NCBI RefSeq assembly: GCF_900236475.1
Contig: NZ_LT963352.1
Span: 1,488,001 to 1,552,000 of the forward strand
Length of the DNA stretch: 64,000 bases
Source of the DNA: Streptomyces chartreusis NRRL 3882
Lineage (GTDB): Bacteria; Actinomycetota; Actinomycetes; Streptomycetales; Streptomycetaceae
Direction of reading: 5' to 3'
Shown here piece by piece: positions 1 through 10,547 of the stretch (its first letter is position 1; each line of letters starts with the position of its first letter). The translations under genes were made by a program, and so were the position numbers. Below the pieces are notes generated by a model. It was not told where the DNA came from, did no database searches, and worked only from the letters and a program-made list of their open reading frames with translations.

Positions 1-907
1 GCTGGGTGAGAGGAGGCGAGGGATTGAGGGCGGCGTGGACGTAGGGGCGGGCGGTGGTCGCGGCGTAGGCGGCTGCGAGGGCGGTGGTGAGGTGTGCCAC
101 GGGCTGTCGGCCCGGCTCGCGCCCTCGGGGACGGGCGGGCGGCAGGCCCGGCAGGACGTGGGCGGCTGCTTCCCGACCGCCTTTCGGGGGACTCGCGAGG
201 CGGTGCGTCACCAGGCGGGTCAGCAGGGCCGTCGTCGCAAGCGCCGCCAGGGGAGTCAGAGGTGAGCCGCTCCGGGCCTCCTGCCGGGAGACCGCCGTGA
301 CGGCCAGGGTGTGGGTGCCGAGGAGGGCGGCGGAGGGCAGTGCCCGGCGGGTACGGCCGGTGGTGGCCGCGGCGCCCAGGAGCAGGTCCAGTCCGCGGGC
401 CGCGCCCATGGCCACGGGCCCGGCCGTTGTGTGCTTCAGGGTGAGGTCGTACGCCCAGACGGTCACCGCCAGGGGCGCGGCGACGGCCAGGGCGGGGCGG
501 CCGGCGCGGGCGGCCAGGGCCAGTCCGGCTCCGGTGAGGGCACAGGCGGCGGTGAGCGCGGCGGCGGGCCGGATGCGGCCGGAGGGCAGGGGGCGGTGGG
601 GGCGTTCGACGGCGTCCACCTCGCGGTCCGCCCAGTCGTTGAGGGCCATGCCGGCCCCGTACAGGCAGAGGGAGGAGCCGATGGCGAGCAGGGTGCGGGC
701 GTTGGGCGGTGCGCCGGCCGCGGCCGTGCCGGCGAGTGCGTCGCCCGGCACGCTGAACAGGGCAGGGAGGCGCAGGAGTTCGGCCCAGGCGCGTACCCGT
801 GCCGGGCGGCTGGTGCAGCCGCGGGGCGCCGTGCCGCCGGCGTCCCCTTCATGGGAGGTGTCACCCGTGCCGCCTGAGGCTCCGCAAGGGCGTTCGCGCC
901 GCCTCAC
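1..907 (-). CDS. UbiA-family prenyltransferase (EboC-like), C-terminus beyond window
   Basis: Integral-membrane prenyltransferase that would transfer a polyprenyl group to an unknown acceptor. Reading from a GTG at 907 gives 302 residues with no stop before the window edge, so the gene is partial. The family's first aspartate-rich motif is clear at residues 90-98 (NDWADREVD), followed by alternating hydrophobic helices. The start overlaps the stop of the inositol-phosphate-synthase-like gene (GTGA at 904-907), so the two are probably translated together. UbiA genes next to such synthases occur in actinobacterial ebo-type clusters; that this is EboC is my inference. The first 35 residues are polar, and a later start cannot be excluded. 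Confidence 0.8.
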   Translation of the reverse strand, partial: MRRRERPCGASGGTGDTSHEGDAGGTAPRGCTSRPARVRAWAELLRLPALFSVPGDALAGTAAAGAPPNARTLLAIGSSLCLYGAGMALNDWADREVDAVERPHRPLPSGRIRPAAALTAACALTGAGLALAARAGRPALAVAAPLAVTVWAYDLTLKHTTAGPVAMGAARGLDLLLGAAATTGRTRRALPSAALLGTHTLAVTAVSRQEARSGSPLTPLAALATTALLTRLVTHRLASPPKGGREAAAHVLPGLPPARPRGREPGRQPVAHLTTALAAAYAATTARPYVHAALNPSPPLTQ

Positions 908-2124
908 CGCAGGCCCTCCGTCCCGTTGGTCTGTTCCCCCGGGCGGAGTTCGCGGCCCTCTCCGGCGCTCTGCGGGAGCCCCGCGCCCTCCCCCGGTCCC
1001 GCCGGCTCCGCTCCCCGAAGGCTGTGGGCGAAGCCGATCAGTGCCTCGTACTGCTCGGCCAGGCCCGACGGCGCGTCCCCCACGGGGTCCTTGAAGTAGA
1101 AGGCGAGGGCGTCGAGCGGGCCGGACAGGCCCGACTCGTGGGCACGGGCGGTCAGACGGGCGAGGTCGAGGACGAGGGGTGCCGCCAGGGCGGAGTCGCA
1201 GCCCTGCCAGGTGGTCTGGAGGATCATGCGGGTGCCGAGGAAGCCGTCGAAGGCGATGTGGTCCCAGGCGGTCTTCCAGTCGCCGAGGGCGGGGACGTCG
1301 TCGATGTGGGTCTCGCCCTGCGGGGTGGTGCCGAGGGTGTCGGCGAGGACGCGTTCCTTGCCGGCGTTCTTGGCCGCCGCGGCGGCCGGGTCGGCCAGGG
1401 CTGCACCGTCACCGCCACCGAGCAGGTTCGTGCCGGACCAGGCGCGGACGGTCAGGGCCCGCTGGGCGAACATCGGGCCCAGCACCGAGCGCAGCAGGGT
1501 CTGACCGGTCTTGCCGTCGCGGCCCGCGTAGGGGAGACCGGACGACCGTGCCTGCGAGGCCAGCGCGGGGTGGTGCAGGCCGGTCGACGGGGTGAAGTTC
1601 ACGTAGGGGCACCCGGCGCGCAGGGCTGCCGCGGCGTACAGGGAGCTCGGCGGGAGGGCGTCGCCGGTGGGCGCGGCTTCCGTGGAGGCCACGTTCACGA
1701 CCACCGCACGGGACAGGCCGTGGCGCCGCACGAAGTCCTGGATGTCGGCCGCGAAGGCGGCGATCAGTTCGTCGGCGTCGCGGGTGTCCCCGGTCAGGGG
1801 GCCGCCGGGCCTGATATCACGGTCGGCGGCGGCCAGTTCGGCGGTGACGGCGGAGGTGAGGCCCGGCGGCAGCACTCCCCCGGCCGCCAGTGCCTCGGCG
1901 CGTTTGGGCAGGGGGCAGTCGAGTGTGTCGTGTCCGCCGAAGACGAGGGACGACAGGGCCGGCAGGCCGCTGTCGGCGAAGGGGGGCGTCTCGGTCACCA
2001 TGCCCGTCGGCGGTTGCAGACCCGCCGTCACGGCGGCGCAGCCCGCCACGACGGTCGTGGCGACGGAGCCGCGCGCTCCGATCAGCCACACCCCCACACG
2101 GGACTCGGAACGGGACACTGACAT
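904..2124 (-). CDS. Inositol-3-phosphate synthase family protein
   Basis: Predicted NAD-dependent cyclase of the myo-inositol-1-phosphate synthase family (406 aa), which makes inositol 3-phosphate from glucose 6-phosphate. The N terminus has a Rossmann nucleotide loop GARGSV at residues 16-21, and the segments SGTNLLGGGDG and KNAGKERVLAD match the family. The last ~40 residues are rich in Gly, Glu and Pro and look like an extension. A strong AAGGAGG site precedes the ATG. A hairpin terminator separates it from the sugar operon upstream, and its stop overlaps the UbiA start, so it forms a unit with the prenyltransferase. This is likely a cluster-specific paralogue and not the housekeeping enzyme; true substrate uncertain. 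Confidence 0.82.
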   Translation of the reverse strand: MSVSRSESRVGVWLIGARGSVATTVVAGCAAVTAGLQPPTGMVTETPPFADSGLPALSSLVFGGHDTLDCPLPKRAEALAAGGVLPPGLTSAVTAELAAADRDIRPGGPLTGDTRDADELIAAFAADIQDFVRRHGLSRAVVVNVASTEAAPTGDALPPSSLYAAAALRAGCPYVNFTPSTGLHHPALASQARSSGLPYAGRDGKTGQTLLRSVLGPMFAQRALTVRAWSGTNLLGGGDGAALADPAAAAAKNAGKERVLADTLGTTPQGETHIDDVPALGDWKTAWDHIAFDGFLGTRMILQTTWQGCDSALAAPLVLDLARLTARAHESGLSGPLDALAFYFKDPVGDAPSGLAEQYEALIGFAHSLRGAEPAGPGEGAGLPQSAGEGRELRPGEQTNGTEGLR

Positions 2125-2191
2125 CGGCAGCCTCCTTGTCGTACCAGGACAGGACCCCAGCGGGGAGGTGAGGACGCCGGAGAGGTGAAGA

Positions 2192-2225
2192 CGGCGGGCG
2201 GGAGTCCGGCGTCCCCCGCCCGCCG
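2192..2225 (-). terminator. Hairpin terminator after ThuA/DUF1080 gene
   Basis: A perfect 11-bp inverted repeat, CGGCGGGCGGG at 2192-2202 against CCCGCCCGCCG at 2215-2225, with a 12-base loop. It lies just past the stop of the ThuA gene on the minus strand and before the inositol-phosphate-synthase gene, so it probably ends the sugar operon. No T-run follows, as is usual in high-GC actinobacteria. Confidence 0.6.
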
Positions 2226-2229
2226 CCGC

Positions 2230-3585
2230 TCAGTCGCCCTGCGAGACCTTCGCGGGCAGTTCCTTGATCCGGATGTCGCGGAAGGACACCTTGTCCTCGG
2301 CTCCGTGGTTCTGGATGCCGAGGTGTCCGTCGACGAGGCTCCGGGCCGGGTCGGTGTTGGTGAAATCGTTGATCTGCACGCCGTTGAGCCACACGCGGAG
2401 GCGCTCGCCCTCCACGCGGATCTCGTACGTGTTCCACTCCCCCGGCGGGTTCAGCGCACGGTCGCGCTTCCTGAGATCGGCGGACTTGAAGCCGTACACC
2501 GCGCCGGTGGTGCGGTCCGCGGCGTCGGTCGCGTCGATCTGGATCTCGTAGCCGTTGTTCACCGCCGACCAGGGGTCGTCCGAGGCCGGGAAGCCCACGA
2601 AGACGCCGGAGTTGTCGTCGCCGGAGTCGCTGGCCATCTTCCAGTCGAGCTTCAGGGAGTACGAGGAGAAGCCCGACGTGGCGTACCAGAGCATGCCCAT
2701 GCCGCCCGACGACGTGAGCGTGCCGTCGTCGGAGAGGGTGAAGGAGCCCGGGCCCGCCTGCCGCCAGTCGTCCAGCGAGGCGGGAGTGCCGTCGAAGAGC
2801 GGCCGGTAGCCCGTCTCCGGTCGGCAGTCGGCCTCGGCCTCACCGATGGCCCAGCGGATTCCGCCCAGCAGGTGCGTGCGGAAGGCGGGTTCGGCGTAGG
2901 ACTCCTTGGTGTGGCCGCCGCCGGTGTAGAAGGAACGGCCGCCCTGGTAGTTCTGGCACCAGGCGATCGGATGGTCGCCCTGCATGGTGCCGCCGGTGTA
3001 GGACGACTCGTCGAGCGAGGCGAGGACGTGGGCTCTCTCCCGCGGGTTTGAGCGGTAGTTGTACCACTCGTCGGTGCGGTTCCACGCCCGTTCCAGTCCG
3101 GAGGTCGCCGGGTGGGCGTGGTCCTCGACGTGCACGGTCGCGGGCTGGATCGCCGGGTGCGACTGGAAGTAGGCGCCGGCGAGGCCGCCGTAGAACGCCC
3201 AGTCGTACTCGGTGTCGGCGGCGGCGTGCACGCCGACGTAGGCACCGCCGGCGCGGATGTAGCCCTCGAAGGCGCGCTGCTGCCGGGCGTCGAGGACGTC
3301 TCCGGTCGTCGACAGGAACACGACCGCGTCGTAGCGCCGCAGGTTGGACGAGGTGAAGGCGCCCGCGTTCTCGGTCGCGTCGACGGTGAAACCGCCCTGT
3401 CCGCCGAGCTGCTTCACCGCCGCGACGCCCTCGGGGATGGAGTCGTGCCGGAAGCCGGCGGTCTTGGAGAAGACCAGGACCCGCTTGCCCTCGGTGTCGT
3501 CCTGGGACGAGGCCGGGCCCGAGACGCACCCCAGGAGCAGGGCGGCGCCCACGACTCCCGTCGCGTATCTGCTGGTCGATCGCAT
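2230..3585 (-). CDS. Secreted lipoprotein: ThuA domain plus DUF1080 (3-keto-disaccharide hydrolase) domain
   Basis: A 451-residue exported protein with a lipobox LLGC at residues 17-20. Residues ~33-245 form a ThuA-type domain (ThuA is linked to 3-keto-trehalose metabolism in rhizobia). Residues ~262-445 form a DUF1080 domain, which starts with the typical LFDGT...W and which Pfam names 3-keto-disaccharide hydrolase. A GAGGAGG site lies 8 bases before the ATG. It directly follows the sugar dehydrogenase gene (15-base gap). The combination suggests a surface enzyme that cleaves glycosides oxidised at C3. The domain calls are firm; the substrate is unknown. Confidence 0.85.
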   Translation of the reverse strand: MRSTSRYATGVVGAALLLGCVSGPASSQDDTEGKRVLVFSKTAGFRHDSIPEGVAAVKQLGGQGGFTVDATENAGAFTSSNLRRYDAVVFLSTTGDVLDARQQRAFEGYIRAGGAYVGVHAAADTEYDWAFYGGLAGAYFQSHPAIQPATVHVEDHAHPATSGLERAWNRTDEWYNYRSNPRERAHVLASLDESSYTGGTMQGDHPIAWCQNYQGGRSFYTGGGHTKESYAEPAFRTHLLGGIRWAIGEAEADCRPETGYRPLFDGTPASLDDWRQAGPGSFTLSDDGTLTSSGGMGMLWYATSGFSSYSLKLDWKMASDSGDDNSGVFVGFPASDDPWSAVNNGYEIQIDATDAADRTTGAVYGFKSADLRKRDRALNPPGEWNTYEIRVEGERLRVWLNGVQINDFTNTDPARSLVDGHLGIQNHGAEDKVSFRDIRIKELPAKVSQGD

Positions 3586-3600
3586 GTCGGCCGCCTCCTC

Positions 3601-6102
3601 TCAGCTGGTCGTGAACGTGAAGTCGTCGACGTCGAACAGGGCGCCGGTGCCGCTCCCCCTGAAGACCAGGTAGAGCGTGGTGGTGCCCCTGGGCGCGCGG
3701 GACAGGTTCGCCTGGACGTCCTGGAAGGTCTCCCAGCCGCCGGTCACCGGCACGGTCGTCTTGCCGAGCAGGGTGCCCTTGGCGGAGCCCGCGCGGATCT
3801 CGAGGGTGCCGCCGGCGCCGCCGGAGGAGACGCGTGCGGTGATCTTCGTGGCGTTGTTCAGGACGTACGGCGTGAAGGAGATCCAGTCGCCGTTGTCGAT
3901 GTCGCCGACGGTCTTGCCGCCGTGCGCGGTGTCCTTGGTGATGACCGTGACGCCGGAGGCGTTGCCGTAGTGCTCGGCCTGGCGGTGCCGGGGCTGCACC
4001 ACGTTCTGGTCGTGCGTGGTCAGCGCGGCCTGGCCGCCGCCTCCGTTGTCGGTGTACTCGGCGTCGAGGACTCCGAAGATGTTGGCGTCCTCGTCATGGC
4101 CGCCGTCGGCGCTGGTCTGGATGGTGCCGGTGCAGCCGTTGGCCGAGGTCAGGGGGTGGCCGTGGGTGTCGTGGCCGAGGATGAAGGTGACCTTGACCTT
4201 GGAGCAGTCGATGGTCCGGTCCTCCGGGTCGGTGACCTTCACCTTGAACGGGACGGCGTCACCGAAGCTGAACAGCTGCCCGTCCTTCGGCGTCTCCAGG
4301 ACCACGGTCGGCGCGGTGTTGCCGACGACGATCTGCACGCTGGCGCTGCCGGTGCGGCCGGTCGTGTCCTTGACCGTCAGGGTGGCGGTGTAGGTGCCGT
4401 TCTTCCTGTAGCGGTAGGTGGGGTTGGCCGCGGTGGACTTGCCGCCGTCCCCGAAGTCCCAGCTGTAGGTGAGGGCGTCGCCGTCCTGGTCGCTGGTGCC
4501 CGCGGAGGAGAAGCTGACCCGCAGCGGTGCCTGGCCGGAGGTCTTGCTCGCCGCCGCCTGGGCGACGGGCGAGTGGCCGTCGGTGGCGTTCTCGATGCGG
4601 TACAGGGCGGAGTGCTCGTCACCGCCGAACCACGACAGGCCGTAGTCGAGGACGTACAGCGCCCCGTCGGGGCCGAAGGCCGAGTCCATCACCTGCGTGC
4701 CGGTCCAGGGCACGTCGTTGATCGACCGCACGGTGCCGTCGGCGTCGCTGGTGATGCGCTTGATCCAGCGGCGGCCGAACTCGGTGGCGAAGAAGTCGCC
4801 GTCGTAGGCCTCGGGGAACTTCACCGGCGAGTCGAGCGCCGGGTCGTAGTGGTAGACCGGGCCGCCCATCGGGGACTCGGAGCCGGTGCCGAACTCGGGC
4901 ACCGATCCGCCGTCGTAGGGGATCCAGGCGGGCTGGGCCGGGGGCAGGTCGGTCAGGCCGGTGTTGTTCGGGGAGGTGTTCTTCGGCGCGTTGCAGTCGA
5001 ACGCGGCACCCGATGTCCCGGTCGCGAAGTCGTAGTCGACGTAGGCGTCGTTGTCGCCCGTGCAGTACGGCCAGCCGAAGTTGCCGGGGCCGGTGACGCG
5101 GGCGAACTCGACCTGGCCGGCCGGGCCGCGCGCGGGGTCGGCGGCGCCGGCGTCGGGGCCGTAGTCACCGACGTAGAGGATGCCGGTCTTCTTGTCGACG
5201 CTGAAGCGGAACGGGTTGCGGAAGCCCATCGCGTAGATCTCGGGGCGGGTCTTGTCCGTGCCGGGGGCGAAGAGGTTGCCCTCGGGGACGGTGTAGGAGC
5301 CGTCGGCGTTCACCTTGATGCGCAGGATCTTGCCGCGCAGGTCGTTGGTGTTGCCGGCGGACCGCTGGGCGTCGAAGGCCGGGTTGCGGTTCGCGCGCTC
5401 GTCGATCGGGGTGAAGCCGTCCGACTGGAACGGGTTGGTGTCGTCACCGGTGGACAGGTACAGGTTGCCCTGCGCGTCGAAGTCGATGTCACCGCCGACG
5501 TGGCAGCACAGGCCGCGGGAGGCCGGGACGTCGAGGATCTTCTTCTCGCTAGCGGTGTCGAGGGTGCCGTCGGTCTTCAGGACGAACCGGGAGAGCCGGT
5601 TGACGCCGTCGAAGGGCGCGAAGTCGGCGGCGGTGCCGGTCTCGGGGGCGTCGCCCGCGGGGGTGTTCAACGGGGGCGCGTAGTAGAGGTAGATGAAACG
5701 GTTCTCCGAGAAGCCGGGGTCGACGCCGATGCCCTGGAGGCCCTCCTCGTCGTGGGAGTAGACGTCGAGCTTGCCGGCGAGCTTGGTGTTGCCGGCGGCG
5801 TCGGTGAGGCGGAGTTCGCCGTCGCGGGAGGTGTGCAGGACCGAGCGGTCCGGGAGGACGGCGAGCGACATGGGCTCGCCGACCTCCGCCTCGCCCTTGG
5901 CGAGGGTGACCTGCTGGAAGTCCTCGGCCGCGACGGCCGGCTCGTCCGCGGCGGCCGCGCCGGCCTGCGGTGCGGTCAGGGTGAGGGAGGCGCCCGCCAG
6001 CAGCGCGCCGCTGAACAGTGCGACCGCTTGGCGCAGGCGTCGTCTGTGAGGCTCGGTTCTGCGGGCTCTGGCAGTGCTGGCGGTGCGGTGGTTCCCGTGC
6101 AC
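3601..6102 (-). CDS. Secreted PQQ-type glucose/sorbosone dehydrogenase with PKD and CBM6-like domains
   Basis: An 833-residue secreted protein. A twin-Arg-rich N region (RRLRQAVALF) and hydrophobic segment end near AGAAAADEP. Residues ~55-490 form the six-bladed quinoprotein sugar dehydrogenase propeller of the glucose/sorbosone dehydrogenase family. Residues ~505-595 form a PKD domain (SFSSAGTSDQDGDALTYSWDF region). After a middle region, residues ~700-833 look like a CBM6-type sugar-binding module. The start is GTG at 6102 with GGAGG 5 bases upstream. Likely oxidises a sugar or glycoside outside the cell, in step with the downstream ThuA/DUF1080 lipoprotein. The actual substrate and cofactor cannot be read from sequence. 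Confidence 0.85.
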   Translation of the reverse strand: MHGNHRTASTARARRTEPHRRRLRQAVALFSGALLAGASLTLTAPQAGAAAADEPAVAAEDFQQVTLAKGEAEVGEPMSLAVLPDRSVLHTSRDGELRLTDAAGNTKLAGKLDVYSHDEEGLQGIGVDPGFSENRFIYLYYAPPLNTPAGDAPETGTAADFAPFDGVNRLSRFVLKTDGTLDTASEKKILDVPASRGLCCHVGGDIDFDAQGNLYLSTGDDTNPFQSDGFTPIDERANRNPAFDAQRSAGNTNDLRGKILRIKVNADGSYTVPEGNLFAPGTDKTRPEIYAMGFRNPFRFSVDKKTGILYVGDYGPDAGAADPARGPAGQVEFARVTGPGNFGWPYCTGDNDAYVDYDFATGTSGAAFDCNAPKNTSPNNTGLTDLPPAQPAWIPYDGGSVPEFGTGSESPMGGPVYHYDPALDSPVKFPEAYDGDFFATEFGRRWIKRITSDADGTVRSINDVPWTGTQVMDSAFGPDGALYVLDYGLSWFGGDEHSALYRIENATDGHSPVAQAAASKTSGQAPLRVSFSSAGTSDQDGDALTYSWDFGDGGKSTAANPTYRYRKNGTYTATLTVKDTTGRTGSASVQIVVGNTAPTVVLETPKDGQLFSFGDAVPFKVKVTDPEDRTIDCSKVKVTFILGHDTHGHPLTSANGCTGTIQTSADGGHDEDANIFGVLDAEYTDNGGGGQAALTTHDQNVVQPRHRQAEHYGNASGVTVITKDTAHGGKTVGDIDNGDWISFTPYVLNNATKITARVSSGGAGGTLEIRAGSAKGTLLGKTTVPVTGGWETFQDVQANLSRAPRGTTTLYLVFRGSGTGALFDVDDFTFTTS

Positions 6103-6146
6103 GAATGCCTCCAGAATGGGGCCGGTTGTACGGGCGGGTGCGTACG

Positions 6147-6168
6147 CCGGGATGCGCCGTCATCCCGG
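6147..6168 (-). terminator. Short hairpin between TIM-barrel and dehydrogenase genes
   Basis: CCGGGATG at 6147-6154 pairs perfectly with CATCCCGG at 6161-6168 around a 6-base loop. It sits in the ~80-base gap between two genes of the same orientation and may reduce read-through or mark the end of an mRNA processing product. Confidence 0.4.
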
Positions 6169-6183
6169 AGAGCTCAGGGAGTC

Positions 6184-7182
<999 letters not shown>

Positions 7183-7196
7183 GCGCGTCAGCCTCC

Positions 7197-8408
7197 TCAG
7201 ACCGCGATCGGGGTGTAGACGGAGTTCTTCTCGGCGCTCTCCTCCACGGCCGCGAGCACGCGCTGCACCTGGAGCCCGTCGGCGAAGGAGGGTTCGGGGC
7301 GGCGGCCCTCGGCGATGGCGTGGACGAGGTCGCGGGCCTGGTGCACGAAGGTGTGCTCGTAGCCGAGGCCGTGGCCCGGCGGCCACCAGGCGTCCAGGTA
7401 GGGGTGGTCGGGCTCGGTGACCAGGATGCGGCGGAACCCGGCCTCGGCGCCGGGTTCGGTGCCGTCGTGGAAGGACAGTTCGTTGAGCCGCTCCAGGTCG
7501 AAGGCGAGCGAGCCGCGCTCCCCGTTGAGTTCGATGCGCAGGGCGTTCTTGCGGCCGGTGGCGTAGCGGGTGGCCTCGAAGGAGGCGAGGGCGCCGGAGG
7601 GGAAGCGGGCCGTGAACAGGGCGGCGTCGTCGACCGTGACCTGGCCGGTGCCGGCGGACGAGACGGCGGACAGGCCGCTCGTGGCGCCGGTGGGCAGGGG
7701 CCGCTCCCGTACGAAGGTCTCCGTCAGTGCGGAGACGCCCGCCAGCCGCTCCCCCACGAGGTACTGCGCGAGGTCGATGATGTGCGCGCCGAGGTCGCCG
7801 AGCGAGCCCGAGCCGGCCTGTTCCTTGCGCAGTCGCCAGGTGAGCGGGAACTGCGGGTCGACCAGCCAGTCCTGGAGGTACGTCACGCGCACGTGCCGCA
7901 GTGCGCCCAGGCGGCCCTCGGCGACCATCCGGCGGGCGAGCGCGGTGGCCGGCACCCGGCGGTAGTTGAAGCCGACCATCGCCACCTGCCCCCGCTGGTG
8001 GGCCTCTTCGGCGGCCCGCACCATCGAGGTGGCTTCCTCGACGGTGTTGGCGAGGGGCTTCTCGCACAGGACGTGCTTGCCGGCCGCGAGCGCGGCGAGG
8101 GCGATCTCGGCGTGGCTGTCGCCGGGGGTGCAGATGTCGACGAGGTCGACGTCGTCGCGTTCGACGAGGGTACGCCAGTCGGTCTCGGTGGACGCCCAGC
8201 CGTGGCGGTCGGCCGCCGCCCGCACGGCGGTGGCGTCCCGGCCGCAGATCACGGCCTGCACGGGGTTCAGCGGCAGGTCGAAGACACGGCCCGCGGTGCG
8301 CCAGCCCTGGGAGTGGGCGGCGCCCATGAAGGCGTAGCCCACCATCCCCACGCGCAGGGGTGGCTTGCCTGCCTCGGTCCCATCTGACTGCGCTTGCGGC
8401 TGTCCCAT
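7197..8408 (-). CDS. Gfo/Idh/MocA-family oxidoreductase
   Basis: A 403-residue NAD(P)-dependent sugar or cyclitol dehydrogenase. The N-terminal Rossmann fold shows [10 protein letters not shown] and the family's EKP motif ([12 protein letters not shown]), where the Lys takes part in catalysis. The C-terminal half is the usual substrate-binding sheet. I chose ATG 8408 because GAGGAGGA lies about 8 bases upstream; the frame is open to 8444. Members of the family act on inositol, glucose-fructose or 3-keto sugars. With the TIM barrel and ABC importer it probably handles the imported sugar inside the cell. Confidence 0.87.
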   Translation of the reverse strand: MGQPQAQSDGTEAGKPPLRVGMVGYAFMGAAHSQGWRTAGRVFDLPLNPVQAVICGRDATAVRAAADRHGWASTETDWRTLVERDDVDLVDICTPGDSHAEIALAALAAGKHVLCEKPLANTVEEATSMVRAAEEAHQRGQVAMVGFNYRRVPATALARRMVAEGRLGALRHVRVTYLQDWLVDPQFPLTWRLRKEQAGSGSLGDLGAHIIDLAQYLVGERLAGVSALTETFVRERPLPTGATSGLSAVSSAGTGQVTVDDAALFTARFPSGALASFEATRYATGRKNALRIELNGERGSLAFDLERLNELSFHDGTEPGAEAGFRRILVTEPDHPYLDAWWPPGHGLGYEHTFVHQARDLVHAIAEGRRPEPSFADGLQVQRVLAAVEESAEKNSVYTPIAV

Positions 8409-8463
8409 ACGGGTGTCCTCCTCGTCCTTGTCGGGGTGGCGCACGTGGGGGGTGCGGGGTGGA

Positions 8464-9510
8464 TCACTTGAAGCCGGTGGACATGTACTGGTCGACGTTG
8501 GTCTTGTCGACGACGGCGGAGTAGAGCGTGATCGACGACGGGATCTCGAACTCGGCCAGACCGCCGATGCCCTTGCCCTGGCCGAGGGCGCGGGCGAGGT
8601 CGATCGCGGAGGCGGCCATGGTCGGCGGGTAGAGGACGGTCGCCTTCAGCACGCCGTCGTCCTGCTTGATGGCCTGGAAGGCGGACAGGGCGCCGGCGCC
8701 GCCGACCATCAGGAAGTCGTCGCGCCCGGCCTGGTCGATGGCCCGCAGGGCGCCCACGCCCTGGTCGTCGTCGTGGTTCCACAGCGCGTCGAACTTCGAC
8801 TGGGCCTGGAGCAGCTGGGCCATCTTGGCCTGGCCGGACTCGACGGTGAACTCGGCGGCCTGCCGGGCGACCTTCTTGATGTTGGGGTAGTTCTTCAGGG
8901 CGTCGTCGAAGCCCTGGGTGCGCTGCTTGGTGAGCTCCAGGTTGTCCAGGCCGGCCAGCTCGATGACCTTGGCGTTCGACTTCCCCTTGAGCTTCTCGCC
9001 GATGTAGTGGCCGGCGTTGAGGCCCATGCCGTAGTTGTCGCCGCCGATCCAGCAGCGGTAGGCCTGCGGGGTGTTGAAGATGCGGTCGAGGTTGACGACC
9101 GGGATGCCCGCGCGCATCGCCTTCAGGCCGGCCTGGGTGAGGGCCTTGCCGTCGGCGGGCAGCACCACCAGGACGTCGACCTTCTTGTTGATGAGGGTCT
9201 CGATCTGGCCGATCTGCTGGGCGGTGTCGTTGGAGCCCTCGGTGATCTCCAGGGTGACGTCGGAGTACTTCTCGGCGCGGCTCTTGGCGTTGTCGTTGAT
9301 GGCGTTGAGCCAGCCGTGGTCGGCCTGCGGTCCGGCGAAGCCGATGGTGACCTGCTTGCCGGGCTTGTCGTCGGCGGCGGGCTGGTCGTTGGCGGCCGGC
9401 TCGTCCTTGGAGTCGGAGGGCTCGTTGCTCGTGCAGCCCGTGAGGAGGGCACCGGCGGAGACGGCGGCGGCCCCGAAGAGCAGTCCTCTGCGGCTCGTGA
9501 TCTCGGTCAT
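8464..9510 (-). CDS. Sugar ABC transporter substrate-binding lipoprotein (RbsB-like)
   Basis: A 348-residue extracellular binding protein, anchored by lipid. The N terminus has a twin-Arg (SRRGLLFGAAA) and lipobox LTGC, followed by an acidic Ala-Asp-rich linker and a periplasmic-binding fold of the ribose/galactose class (TIGFAGPQADHGWLNA, QIGQIETLINKKVDVLVVLP). It is downstream of permease and ATPase genes, giving a full importer of the RbsABC type. Ligand is probably a monosaccharide or inositol; not determinable here. Confidence 0.9.
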   Translation of the reverse strand: MTEITSRRGLLFGAAAVSAGALLTGCTSNEPSDSKDEPAANDQPAADDKPGKQVTIGFAGPQADHGWLNAINDNAKSRAEKYSDVTLEITEGSNDTAQQIGQIETLINKKVDVLVVLPADGKALTQAGLKAMRAGIPVVNLDRIFNTPQAYRCWIGGDNYGMGLNAGHYIGEKLKGKSNAKVIELAGLDNLELTKQRTQGFDDALKNYPNIKKVARQAAEFTVESGQAKMAQLLQAQSKFDALWNHDDDQGVGALRAIDQAGRDDFLMVGGAGALSAFQAIKQDDGVLKATVLYPPTMAASAIDLARALGQGKGIGGLAEFEIPSSITLYSAVVDKTNVDQYMSTGFK

Positions 9511-9527
9511 GGCGGTGAACCCTTTCC

Positions 9528-10547
9528 TCAGGTCGTGCTCGCGGTACGGCGCTGGACCAGCACGGCGGCGACGATGATCGCGCCCTTGGCGATCTGCTGG
9601 ACGTCGCTCTGCAGGTTGTTCAGGGCGAAGATGTTGGTGATCGTGAAGAAGATCAGGACGCCGAGCACCGAGCCGGTGATGGTGCCGCGGCCGCCGGTGA
9701 GCAGGGTGCCGCCGATGATCGCGGCGGCGATGGCGTCGAGTTCGTAGAGGTTGCCGTTGGTGTTCTGGCCGGAGCCGGACAGGACGATCAGCAGGAAGGC
9801 GGCGATGCCGCAGCACAGCCCGGACAGCAGGTAGAGGTAGAGCCGCTGGCGGCGGACGTCGATGCCGGCGAGCCGGGCCGCCTCCGGGTTGCCGCCGACG
9901 GCGACCGTGCGGCGGCCGAAGGTGGTGCGGTTGAGCACCAGCCAGCCGATGACCGTCACGACGGCGAAGACCAGGACCAGCGGCGGGATGCCCAGGATGT
10001 AGGCGTCGCGCTCTCCCAGGTCGAGGACGGACGGCACGGTGACGATCTGTGTCTTGCCGTCGGTGATCTGCAGGGCGAGGCCGCGGGCGGAGGCCAGCAT
10101 GGCGAGGGTGGCGATGAACGGCACCATCGAGCCGTAGGCGATGAGCACCCCGTTGACCAGGCCGCAGCCGACTCCGACGACGATCGCCGTGAAGAGGATG
10201 CCGGCGAAGCCGTACTCCTGGGTGGCGACCGTGGTCGCCCACACCGAGGCGAGGGCGACGATCGCGCCGACCGACAGGTCGATGCCGCCGGAGATGATGA
10301 CGAAGGTCATGCCGACGGTGACGACGCCGACCACGGAGGCCTGGGTGAGGACCAGTTGCAGGTTGCGGGTGTCGAGGAACTCGTCGGGCTTGGTGATGCC
10401 GCCGACGACGATCAGCGCGGCGAGCACGCCGAGCAGCGAGAGGGTGCGGACGTCGGCGCGGGCCAGCAGGCCGCGCCAGGGTGTGGGCCGGGCCTGGGGC
10501 ACCTTGTCGGTGCTGCTGTCCCGCGGCGGGGAGACGGGCTGCGTCAT
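9528..10547 (-). CDS. Sugar ABC transporter permease (RbsC-like)
   Basis: A 339-residue multi-pass membrane protein with the branched-chain/ribose permease signature VGMTFVIISGGIDLSVGAIVAL near residues 80-100 and about ten hydrophobic segments. Its ATG overlaps the stop of the ATPase gene (ATGA at 10544-10547) and AAGGAAG lies upstream, so the two are translationally coupled. It forms the membrane channel of the importer with the neighbouring ATPase and binding protein. Confidence 0.92.
   Translation of the reverse strand: MTQPVSPPRDSSTDKVPQARPTPWRGLLARADVRTLSLLGVLAALIVVGGITKPDEFLDTRNLQLVLTQASVVGVVTVGMTFVIISGGIDLSVGAIVALASVWATTVATQEYGFAGILFTAIVVGVGCGLVNGVLIAYGSMVPFIATLAMLASARGLALQITDGKTQIVTVPSVLDLGERDAYILGIPPLVLVFAVVTVIGWLVLNRTTFGRRTVAVGGNPEAARLAGIDVRRQRLYLYLLSGLCCGIAAFLLIVLSGSGQNTNGNLYELDAIAAAIIGGTLLTGGRGTITGSVLGVLIFFTITNIFALNNLQSDVQQIAKGAIIVAAVLVQRRTASTT

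Noticed and set aside
463..864. A 133-residue minus-strand frame rich in Pro and Ala
   Set aside because: Shadow of the UbiA gene; the correct frame shows the NDWADREVD motif and hydrophobic helices.
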